A DNA stretch of 6,535 nt from an uncultured Ruminococcus sp. (GTDB lineage: Bacteria > Bacillota > Clostridia > Oscillospirales > Ruminococcaceae), in assembly GCA_900319195.1 (NCBI GenBank), contig ONNL01000172.1, positions 1-6,535 on the forward strand. Reading direction: 5' to 3'. The notes beneath the pieces were generated by a model. That model made no database searches. It worked only from the letters and a program-made list of their open reading frames with translations, and had not been told where the DNA came from. Both the position numbers and the translations under genes were made by a program. Positions 1-5,817 of the stretch are shown in pieces (position 1 is the stretch's first letter; every line of letters begins with the position of its first letter).

Positions 1-209
1 GACATGATGAATATATTAGGAGTACCGATAAGGATCGTGATCAGCATGATTATGAAGCCTGTAATATTTTTCTGTGAAAAGCCCTTATCTATATCGACCG
101 ATGACAAGTAGAATCCATATATAAAAAATGCGGGATTTACAAGAAGCATAACGAACTTGTCAAAATACCAGATAACAGTATCCTTTTTTTCATTGTCATT
201 CTTAGACAC
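1..209 (-). CDS. N-terminal part of an unrecognised membrane protein (3' end outside window)
   Basis: The frame is open from a GTG start at 209-207 to the window edge, giving 69 residues. The start is chosen because an AAGGGA ribosome binding site (219-224, minus strand) lies 9 bases upstream and a sigma-A-type promoter lies just beyond it. The protein begins with a short polar, lysine-rich stretch (MSKNDNEKKD). Two hydrophobic segments follow: one around residues 18-35 containing FVMLLVNPAFFIYGFYL, and one around 49-68 containing ITGFIIMLITILIGTPNIF. This indicates an integral membrane protein with a cytoplasmic N-terminus. I do not recognise the family, and too little is visible to assign a function. 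The ATGATG just upstream is in another frame that meets a stop after about 20 codons, so it is not the start. Confidence 0.7.
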   Translation of the reverse strand, partial: MSKNDNEKKDTVIWYFDKFVMLLVNPAFFIYGFYLSSVDIDKGFSQKNITGFIIMLITILIGTPNIFIM

Positions 210-263
210 ATCATTTCTTCCCTTCTGTTCGGAATATAAGCTCCGCCTGTGAAGTATATTATC

Positions 264-292
264 AGTATAACACAAATGCCTGTGAATTACAA
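264..292 (-). promoter_or_regulatory. sigma-A-type promoter for the leftward membrane-protein gene
   Basis: On the minus strand, a -35 box TTGTAA (287-292) is separated by exactly 17 bases from a -10 box TATACT (264-269). Transcription would start near 257 and give a leader of about 48 bases before the GTG at 209. Box quality, spacing and position all agree; activity is inferred. Confidence 0.65.
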
Positions 293-293
293 G

Positions 294-306
294 ATGTACA
301 GTACAT
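294..306. repeat. 13-bp palindrome, possible operator
   Basis: ATGTAC and GTACAT form perfect 6-base arms around a single A at 300. The palindrome ends one base from the -35 box of the leftward promoter. A repressor or activator bound here would contact that promoter directly. The position is suggestive, but the repeat is short and no regulator gene is nearby, so an operator role is only inferred. Confidence 0.3.
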
Positions 307-371
307 AAGCGTTAAAAACGTCTGAAAAGCTTTCCCGTATTTATTTGACTGCACCTCGGGCAGTGCTCGTC

Positions 372-400
372 TTGCATTTTTCTCTGCAATGTGATACAAT
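372..400 (+). promoter_or_regulatory. sigma-A-type promoter with extended -10 for the DUF3592-like gene
   Basis: A -35 box TTGCAT (372-377) is followed after 17 bases by a -10 box TACAAT (395-400). TGA immediately precedes the -10, giving an extended -10 element. Transcription would start near 407, about 25 bases before the ATG at 432. This excludes in-frame starts farther upstream, such as the ATG at 345. Confidence 0.65.
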
Positions 401-417
401 ATTAACATCAATGCATC

Positions 418-423
418 AAGGAG
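418..423 (+). promoter_or_regulatory. ribosome binding site that fixes the start at 432
   Basis: AAGGAG lies 8 bases before the ATG at 432. The alternative in-frame ATG at 411 lies ahead of this site and has no comparable site of its own. Confidence 0.8.
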
Positions 424-431
424 ATAAAAAA

Positions 432-980
432 ATGTCAGACAAACAAAAGAAATTTTCAGAAAAACAGCGTCAGGAGGAGCTCAAAAGCCTGAAAGCAAAG
501 CGCTTCTGTGTAGTTCTCGTTGTGGTCTTGGAAATTGCACTCATAGCGGTCAATATCGGCTTCGGAGCATATATCGGTATGATGAAGAGGCGCTGTAAAA
601 ATTCCGTGAAGGCTCAGGTAATAGATGTACAAACTGAAACCGAGCTCTATCACAAGGCGAGAGTAAACCAAAATGACAATGTGTACAGACCCAACGCCGT
701 AAAAACTCACACATACGCGACGATAGAGGTCGAAACTGACGGCATCTTCAAACAGCACACCATAGAAAAGCAGACCGCTAAGTATCACAAGTCGCAGGAT
801 CTGAAAATATACTATGACCCCAAAAAGCCCGACAGATACTACATAAGCGGTGACCTCGAATACTATTCAACGAGCGTGAAGATAACGTCTGTTATTGCTT
901 TTCTATGGCTCGGAGTCTGCTATCTGATAATCAGGCTCACCATCAAAGCAAGCAGGGAGTTCAAGAGCAAATATGACTGA
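432..980 (+). CDS. DUF3592-like two-helix membrane protein
   Basis: This 182-residue protein has a lysine/glutamate-rich cytoplasmic N-terminus (residues 1-23), a membrane helix at about 25-50, a folded stretch at about 57-145, and a second helix at about 150-171 ending in a basic tail. The middle part has the DUF3592 pattern: a beta strand beginning VKAQVIDV, a strand YATIEVETDG, and the segment LKIYYDPKKPDRYYISGD (about 124-141). That segment resembles the family's 'V-Y-Y-P-x-x-P' strand just before the last helix. DUF3592 proteins have no established biochemical role, so none is assigned. The start is fixed by the AAGGAG site and a promoter whose transcription start lies near 407. The MATE gene begins 60 bases downstream with no clear terminator between, so the two could be co-transcribed. 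The family match is made by eye and is moderately secure; the gene itself is secure. Confidence 0.8.
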   Translation: MSDKQKKFSEKQRQEELKSLKAKRFCVVLVVVLEIALIAVNIGFGAYIGMMKRRCKNSVKAQVIDVQTETELYHKARVNQNDNVYRPNAVKTHTYATIEVETDGIFKQHTIEKQTAKYHKSQDLKIYYDPKKPDRYYISGDLEYYSTSVKITSVIAFLWLGVCYLIIRLTIKASREFKSKYD

Positions 981-992
981 GCTCATTGAGCT
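980..992 (+). repeat. short inverted repeat after the DUF3592-like gene
   Basis: AGCTCA and TGAGCT flank a single T at 986, starting on the last base of the stop codon. The stem is short and no T-run follows, so it is not a convincing terminator. It could be a weak RNA hairpin between two co-transcribed genes, or chance. Confidence 0.2.
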
Positions 993-1025
993 GAGTAAGA
1001 ACGCTTTGACCCCATGCTAAGTTTC

Positions 1026-1030
1026 AGGAG
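1026..1030 (+). promoter_or_regulatory. ribosome binding site suggesting a TTG start for the MATE gene
   Basis: AGGAG directly abuts the ATG at 1031, with no spacer, which is too close for efficient initiation there. It sits 9 bases before the in-frame TTG at 1040, which is normal spacing. The next ATG, at 1070, has no ribosome binding site in front of it. Confidence 0.6.
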
Positions 1031-1039
1031 ATGATTTTT

Positions 1040-2395
1040 TTGACAGCAGGTTCACCCGATATGACCGGCGGTCCTATTATAAAAAATGTATGGCTGTATA
1101 CCATACCCATTATCCTCACGGGTATATTACAGCTCCTTTTCAATGCCGCCGACCTCGTTGTAGTCGGTCAGTTCTGCGGAAGCATTTACGTTGCCGCAGT
1201 AGGCGCTACGGGAGCTCTCATAAACCTCATAACCAACCTTTTCATCGGACTATCGGTAGGTGCAGGCGTTACCGTCGCACACGGTCTCGGCTCGGGACGC
1301 TCCAACGATGTCCGCAAAACAGTGCACACGGCAATCCCTACGGCTATCATAAGCGGTATAATACTTACGGTCATAGGCGTTTTCGGAGCACGCACCTTTC
1401 TCAAGCTCATGGACACTCCCCCGTCGGTGCTCGTGCTCTCCGCCAAATATATGCGTATATACTTCCTCGGTATCACCGCAAGTATGCTGTATAACTTCGG
1501 CTCGGCTATACTCCGCGCCGCAGGTGACACAAGAAGTCCGCTCGTTTACCTCACTATCGCAGGAGTGCTCAACGTGATACTCAACATCATCTTCGTTGTC
1601 GCATTCGGTATGGACGTTGACGGTGTTGCCCTTGCGACAACGCTCTCGCAGTGTCTCTCCGCATTCCTCATAATTCGGGAGCTTTGCAGAATGACGGACG
1701 CCTGCCGTCTTGACCTCAGAAAAATGAAGATACACGCGGTACAGCTCAAGAAGATTTTCAGGATAGGTTTTCCCGCAGGTATACAGGGTTCGCTCTTTGC
1801 TATATCAAACGTCATCATACAGTCCTCGGTAAACTCCTTCGGACCGATCGTCATGAAGGGTAACGCCGCAGCTCAGAATATCGAGGGATTCGTCTATATG
1901 TCAATGAATTCCTTCCACCAGACAGCCCTCAACTTCACGGGACAGAACTACGGAGCGAAAAAATTCGACAGGATAAAAAGGATAACCACTGTCTGCCTTA
2001 TCTCAGTTTTCCTCACGGGACTTGTTCTCGGTATGCTCATGCATATCTTTGACAGACCGCTCCTCTCTATCTATATCACCGACGACAAGCGGGCGCTCAA
2101 ATACGGCGTTATCCGTATCGCTTACATCTGTATGCCGTACTTCCTGTGCGGTCTGATGGACGTTGTCACGGGACTTATCCGCGGTATCGGCTCGTCGCTC
2201 CTGCCCATGATAATCACCGTTGTGGGAGTATGCGGAATGCGTATCGTATGGATATACACTATTTTCAGGATACCAAAATACCACTCGCTCCAGAGCCTTT
2301 ATCTTTCGTACACTATCTCATGGACGATAACCTTTGCGGCGGAGCTTATTGTGTTCATTATCCTTATGAAAAAACGGCAAAAGCAAAAAATATGA
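1040..2395 (+). CDS. MATE family efflux transporter
   Basis: This 451-residue polytopic membrane protein has about 12 predicted helices, the usual length for the multidrug and toxic compound extrusion family. MATE proteins export cationic drugs or metabolites across the cytoplasmic membrane in exchange for Na+ or H+. Family features are visible along its length. A 'TxGSP' style N-terminus (DMTGGPIIKN) leads into helix 1. Helix 1 ends with FNAADLVVVGQFCG (about 34-47). The loop HGLGSGRSNDVRKTVHTA (81-98) follows, then RAAGDTRSPL (159-168) in the first half and NFTGQNYGAKKFDRIKR (298-314) opening the second. RGIGSSLLPM (381-390) is the second-half counterpart of RAAGDTRSPL. The type is closest to the Firmicutes YoeA/NorM-like branch; the substrate cannot be predicted. 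The TTG at 1040 is preferred from ribosome binding site spacing; ATG at 1031 would add three residues. A terminator follows 7 bases after the stop. Confidence 0.93.
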   Translation: MTAGSPDMTGGPIIKNVWLYTIPIILTGILQLLFNAADLVVVGQFCGSIYVAAVGATGALINLITNLFIGLSVGAGVTVAHGLGSGRSNDVRKTVHTAIPTAIISGIILTVIGVFGARTFLKLMDTPPSVLVLSAKYMRIYFLGITASMLYNFGSAILRAAGDTRSPLVYLTIAGVLNVILNIIFVVAFGMDVDGVALATTLSQCLSAFLIIRELCRMTDACRLDLRKMKIHAVQLKKIFRIGFPAGIQGSLFAISNVIIQSSVNSFGPIVMKGNAAAQNIEGFVYMSMNSFHQTALNFTGQNYGAKKFDRIKRITTVCLISVFLTGLVLGMLMHIFDRPLLSIYITDDKRALKYGVIRIAYICMPYFLCGLMDVVTGLIRGIGSSLLPMIITVVGVCGMRIVWIYTIFRIPKYHSLQSLYLSYTISWTITFAAELIVFIILMKKRQKQKI

Positions 2396-2402
2396 CGAAT
2401 TT

Positions 2403-2437
2403 TCGGGGAAGTCTCTAAGTGAGCCTTCCCCGATTTT
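2403..2437 (+). terminator. rho-independent terminator of the MATE gene
   Basis: TCGGGGAAG (2403-2411) pairs with CTTCCCCGA (2425-2433) in a perfect 9-base stem. The stem can extend past one mismatch by CTC/GAG (2413-2415 with 2421-2423) around a 5-base loop, and TTTT follows (2434-2437). On the minus strand the hairpin is followed by AAATTCG rather than a T-run. It is therefore mainly a plus-strand terminator, though it may also help separate the convergent ydbT transcript. Confidence 0.75.
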
Positions 2438-2479
2438 CTGTCATGGAGCTTAACAAAGTTTTCCCCCGCTAAGTTCTTC

Positions 2480-3979
2480 CTATTTCCTGCGTTTTCTGTT
2501 AAACACGCCTTTTTTGAGAAGTCTTGCGGAGCCTGCGCAATCAAGGAGTTCAGCTATCCTTGCCGCGTTCTGCACGCTCATGGACTTGACCTTATACTTC
2601 CTGTACTCCTCGCCCTCAAACCAGAAGCCGACAGCGCAGGTGCCCCAGAATTCCTGCATTATAGTCTGCTCAAACGTCACCTTTACGAGCTTTCTGCGCT
2701 CCGAGACAACGGTATGGAAAAACGACCACTTACAGCAGCGGACAAGTATCTTATCGTCATAAAGAGCTATCCCGCTCGTCCACCATGCAGTCAGCTTGAT
2801 AAGCGTGAACCACCCGAGAAGAACCTCGAACATTATCAGCACGAAGTATGAAAGCTCGCTGAATTTCGGGAAAAATTCCACTATCCTCTTCTGAGCAGGT
2901 ATAAGTGCCGCTCCGAGTGTGACGGGAAGCCAGATATAGTTCCAGAAGCCAGTCCTTAAAGTCCTGAAATCATTTCTGACACCTGCGAAAATGCCGATAT
3001 GCTCAAGCTCTCTGCCGATACTGCGCTCCTTTTTAACGGGAGTGAGAACGGGCATACTATTGCTGTCAGAGCCATAGCCTGCACAGCTTATATTCACTGC
3101 GACCATGCCCATATACTTCATTATGAGATTCTGCCGCATATCCGTATAGTTGATATGCGACGGCATAATGCGGAATTCCTTGCGCGTGGTTATGCCGTAG
3201 CGAATGTTCAGGCAGTTCTCGTCAACGTCCGTATTGAAGCGCGAATAACGGAGCAGATTCACGATGAACGACAGAAGCCATGTGCCGATGATGAAAAGTC
3301 CAAGCAGTACCGCCGCAAACGGAATTTTCAGAACAAGCCGCTCCGAAATGTGTGCGGTCTGCGTCTGGATGCTGTTTATGGAAATGCTGATTATGTCACG
3401 CGCTATGCTTCCGCCCTTGATGAGAAAGAGCGCAATGTAGACAACTCCCGAAAAGCCGCTCGAAAAGAACGCTGAGAACAGCATTACCGAGAGCTCTGAC
3501 GGGTCGATGATGTCCTTTATTTTGGTTGCTTCGCTGACATCCGGGATATGCTCCATGATGACATTTGCGGTCTTTTCGCTCACCATGAGCTTCATGTCCG
3601 TTGCATTGAGTATGCCTGCGCTGGTATCGCACCGCACTATTGCCGCACGAAACGGCTTGAAATAGAACGGGTGCTCGATAGTCACACTGCTCATATTCGC
3701 ATAGGGAATGGTCTTTATCACACGCACGAAAAAGCCGAGACGATGAACGATAGCAGTCTCTCCGACAACTATCTGCGAGAAAAACCACCTCACGAAGCCG
3801 AATACCAGAATGGCACCGATTATCAGCAGGTCAAACCACGCTCCGCGAAGCCAGTTGTAGAGGAAGTCGCGGTCAAAGCGTATCACGTTGATACTGCGTA
3901 TTATCGGGAAAATAAGGAGCCAGATGTTCTTTGCGGAGTACCTCAGTATCCGCAGAGGGTGCTCGTGATAGCTTTTCAA
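2480..3979 (-). CDS. ydbT: PH domain-containing membrane protein, YdbT-like
   Basis: This 499-residue protein has the YdbT layout of three bacterial PH domains (bPH_2, formerly DUF304) set between pairs of membrane helices. Hydrophobic segments lie at about 15-30, 48-72, 163-187, 218-243, 346-362 and 377-400. The PH-like stretches are about 73-145 (VGETAIVHRLGFFVRVIKTI, then an IPYANMSSV strand), 248-312 (ENCLNIRYGITTRKEFRI, then MPSHINYTDM) and 403-485 (GIALYDDKILVRCC, then FEQTIMQEF). Each shows the family pattern of a strand 'hxYGhhxxxxxxIPhxxIxxV'. In Bacillus subtilis ydbST belongs to the SigW envelope-stress regulon and has been linked to resistance against peptides made by other Bacilli; the biochemical role is unknown. 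The start is TTG, supported by GGGAGG 9 bases upstream, and it overlaps the upstream gene's stop as TTGA, implying translational coupling. The C-terminus is strongly basic (NRKRRK). Confidence 0.85.
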   Translation of the reverse strand: MKSYHEHPLRILRYSAKNIWLLIFPIIRSINVIRFDRDFLYNWLRGAWFDLLIIGAILVFGFVRWFFSQIVVGETAIVHRLGFFVRVIKTIPYANMSSVTIEHPFYFKPFRAAIVRCDTSAGILNATDMKLMVSEKTANVIMEHIPDVSEATKIKDIIDPSELSVMLFSAFFSSGFSGVVYIALFLIKGGSIARDIISISINSIQTQTAHISERLVLKIPFAAVLLGLFIIGTWLLSFIVNLLRYSRFNTDVDENCLNIRYGITTRKEFRIMPSHINYTDMRQNLIMKYMGMVAVNISCAGYGSDSNSMPVLTPVKKERSIGRELEHIGIFAGVRNDFRTLRTGFWNYIWLPVTLGAALIPAQKRIVEFFPKFSELSYFVLIMFEVLLGWFTLIKLTAWWTSGIALYDDKILVRCCKWSFFHTVVSERRKLVKVTFEQTIMQEFWGTCAVGFWFEGEEYRKYKVKSMSVQNAARIAELLDCAGSARLLKKGVFNRKRRK

Positions 3980-4413
3980 TGTCGGACACCTCCCGTCTGA
4001 ACAAGGGAAAGTATCTCAAGCGCGTCATGCTGGTCGAGGAAAAGCAGGTCAAGCTGTCCGCCGTAAACAAAGAATACGATGAAATTTAGTCCTGTGTACT
4101 GCGAGAGCGGCGTGGTTATGACCGTCGTGTACTGCACCGACGAATAGCGCACGGACTGGTGAAACTTTATGAAAACTCCGCTCGTTTTGACTATCTCAGT
4201 CTCCGTTGCGGTGTATTTTACAGATGAGAAAAAGAGCGGCAGATAGATGAAAACGAGTATGAAAGCAACTGCGGAGACCGTTATCACCGAGATATTGACA
4301 GCAAGCTTTATGGGTATAAGTATGATGTCAAGCGCGATTATCGCCGCCGTCAGCAGCAGCACAGCTATCCTCAGCACGATAAGACTGCGCTTATTCGGTC
4401 TGTAATGCTTCAT
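3976..4413 (-). CDS. ydbS: PH domain-containing membrane protein, YdbS-like
   Basis: This 145-residue protein has two adjacent membrane helices (about 12-34 and 38-61) followed by one bPH_2/DUF304 domain (about 62-135). The domain starts with the strand FSSVKYTATETEIVKTSG and continues with VRYSSVQYTTVITTPLSQY and a final helix (HDALEILSLVQ). The size, the helix-helix-PH order and the position directly ahead of a three-PH-domain partner match the YdbS-YdbT pair. The two probably form a membrane complex; this is an inference from conserved pairing. The ATG at 4413 is chosen because GGGAGG (4421-4426) lies 7 bases before it. The promoter's predicted transcription start near 4437 excludes the in-frame ATGs at 4455 and 4437. 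Its stop overlaps the ydbT start by 4 bases. Confidence 0.85.
   Translation of the reverse strand: MKHYRPNKRSLIVLRIAVLLLTAAIIALDIILIPIKLAVNISVITVSAVAFILVFIYLPLFFSSVKYTATETEIVKTSGVFIKFHQSVRYSSVQYTTVITTPLSQYTGLNFIVFFVYGGQLDLLFLDQHDALEILSLVQTGGVRH
3989..3994 (-). promoter_or_regulatory. ribosome binding site deciding the TTG start of ydbT
   Basis: GGGAGG, inside the 3' end of ydbS, is placed 9 bases before the TTG at 3979. There is no ATG nearby in frame with comparable support, so the TTG is the credible start. Confidence 0.75.
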
Positions 4414-4443
4414 ATTCCGCCCTCCCTTCAAAGTCATATTTTT

Positions 4444-4472
4444 ATTATACCACAAATACTCTTGAATGTATA
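4444..4472 (-). promoter_or_regulatory. extended -10 promoter of the ydbS-ydbT operon
   Basis: On the minus strand a consensus -10 TATAAT (4444-4449) is preceded by TGG (extended -10). It is spaced 17 bases from a weak -35, TATACA (4467-4472). Transcription would begin near 4437, giving a leader of about 24 bases. The boxes are sigma-A-like; I see no SigW-type AAC/CGTA pair. No equally good plus-strand promoter for the symporter is visible in this 90-base gap. Confidence 0.65.
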
Positions 4473-4503
4473 CCTATTTTTTGTGAATTTTTCGGAGGCG
4501 GCT

Positions 4504-5817
4504 ATGGAGAGGTTACTTGAGAGGATAAACGAGGCGGTATGGGGCAACGGACTCATCCTCCTGCTGATAGGCACAGGTCTGTTTTTTACCGTAAAACTGC
4601 GGTTTGTACAGCTGAGGGCTTTCACGCTTCCCATAAGGGCACATCAAAGGCGATCCGCTCAAAACCGCGGCTTATCGCAGGGAAAGACGGTCTGCATGGC
4701 GCTCGGAGCGGCTATGGGGACCGGAAACATCACGGGTGCGGCTTCTGCCGTGATGATCGGCGGCGCAGGTGCAGTCTTCTGGATGTGGGTCTCGGCTCTG
4801 CTCGGAATGGCGATAGTCTACGCGGAAAACTGTCTCTCAGTGAAGTACAGCTCTGGAGATGTGCGCGGTCCAATGGCTTATCTGAGCAAGGGAGTGAGAA
4901 GTCCCGTACTTGCCTATATATTCGCGTTTATGTGCATCTGTGCGGCATTCGGCATGGGCGGAATGGTACAGGTCAGCTCGGCGGCGGACGCTGTATCTGT
5001 GAGCTCCCCTCTCGCTCGCCCGGTTGTTGCAGTTGTCTCCTTCGTGCTGATATCGGCAGTCACAGGAGGCGGAACAAAGCGCATAGGTTCGGCGGCTTCA
5101 GTACTCCTGCCCGTCGCCTCTGCCGCATACGGAGCGGCGTGTGCCGCGGTGCTCATCACCTTCCGCGAAAATATTCCGCAGGCTTTTGCTGACATACTTA
5201 GCGGAGCTTTCAGCGTAAGAAGCGCAGTCGGCGGTATTTCAGGGCTTGCAGTCTCACGTGCAGTCTCCGTCGGAATTAGGCGCGGCATTTTTTCAAACGA
5301 GGCAGGTCTCGGCACGTCAGCACTCCTGCACAGTGCCGCGGAGTCGGATTCTCCCGAATTACAGGCAGACTGGGCAATGACAGAGGTGTTCTTCGACACG
5401 GTGATATGCTGTACACTGACCGCTCTCGTTATGCTGTGTTCGCCGTGCAGAGAGTCCGTGGGAGCGGCATTTTCGGCTGTACTCGGACGTTTCGGAGCAC
5501 CGTTCATAGCCACGGAGCTCGCCGTTTTCGCGTTCTGCACGGTCATCGGACAATTCTACTGTGCAGGGACAGCATTCCGCTATATCACGGGTAATGAGTC
5601 GGGACGGACGTTCAGTCTGCTGTTTGCAATTTGCTCGTCGCTCGGAGCTGTCCTCACAGCAAGGACAGTATGGACGCTCTCGGACATCTTCAACGGTCTG
5701 ATGGCACTCCCTAATCTGCTCGGACTGCTTCTGCTTTCGCATAATGTGACGAATAAATCCCGAAAAACAGGCAATAATAGTACCAACAAAAATCATGTAA
5801 GGGGTACTGAAAAATGA
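4504..5817 (+). CDS. AGCS family sodium:alanine/glycine symporter
   Basis: This 437-residue polytopic membrane protein belongs to the alanine-or-glycine:cation symporter family, which imports small neutral amino acids with Na+ (or H+). The N-terminus has the family's 'NxxxWGxxLxLLxxGxGLFFTxxxxFVQLR' run (about 9-38). GAAMGTGNITGAASAV (68-83) is the conserved substrate/ion-site region. GGAGAVFWMWVSALLG (86-101) fits the AGCS signature exactly. Further matches are RGPMAYLSKG (121-130), RRGIFSNEAGLGTSALLHSA (259-278), EVFFDTVICCTLTAL (294-308) and FNGLMALPNLLGL (396-408). The length is at the short end for the family, whose usual range is about 450-500. The hydrophilic tail after 413 is rich in N, K and T. 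The ATG at 4504 has GGAGG 5 bases upstream. It is divergent from ydbS, and its stop overlaps the next gene by ATGA, so both are probably translated from one mRNA. Family assignment is firm; whether alanine, glycine or another amino acid is carried is not determinable. Confidence 0.93.
   Translation: MERLLERINEAVWGNGLILLLIGTGLFFTVKLRFVQLRAFTLPIRAHQRRSAQNRGLSQGKTVCMALGAAMGTGNITGAASAVMIGGAGAVFWMWVSALLGMAIVYAENCLSVKYSSGDVRGPMAYLSKGVRSPVLAYIFAFMCICAAFGMGGMVQVSSAADAVSVSSPLARPVVAVVSFVLISAVTGGGTKRIGSAASVLLPVASAAYGAACAAVLITFRENIPQAFADILSGAFSVRSAVGGISGLAVSRAVSVGIRRGIFSNEAGLGTSALLHSAAESDSPELQADWAMTEVFFDTVICCTLTALVMLCSPCRESVGAAFSAVLGRFGAPFIATELAVFAFCTVIGQFYCAGTAFRYITGNESGRTFSLLFAICSSLGAVLTARTVWTLSDIFNGLMALPNLLGLLLLSHNVTNKSRKTGNNSTNKNHVRGTEK

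Noticed and set aside
348..366. Inverted repeat ACTGC/GCAGT just upstream of the rightward -35 box
   Set aside because: The arms are only 5 bases, with an alternative GCAC/GTGC pairing of 4. This is too weak to call an operator or hairpin.
456..788. 110-codon minus-strand open frame inside the DUF3592-like gene
   Set aside because: It is antisense to a gene with a clear promoter, ribosome binding site and plausible domain pattern, and has no start signals of its own.
1090..1735. Long open frames on both strands overlapping the MATE gene
   Set aside because: Their translations are rich in Arg, His, Tyr and Cys, have no family resemblance and no ribosome binding sites, and lie inside a secure gene. 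They are shadow frames.
2437..2480. Possible dedicated terminator for ydbT on the minus strand
   Set aside because: I found only a 4-base CTTA/TAAG pairing and no T-run after the main hairpin on that strand, so no separate ydbT terminator is supported.
2999..4000. Plus-strand open frames of about 150 codons inside ydbT and across the ydbS/ydbT junction
   Set aside because: They lie antisense to well-supported PH-domain genes, have low-complexity composition and no start signals.
4539..5546. Open frames of about 210 codons on each strand inside the symporter
   Set aside because: They are composition artefacts of the Ala/Gly-rich coding sequence. The symporter frame carries all the conserved AGCS motifs.
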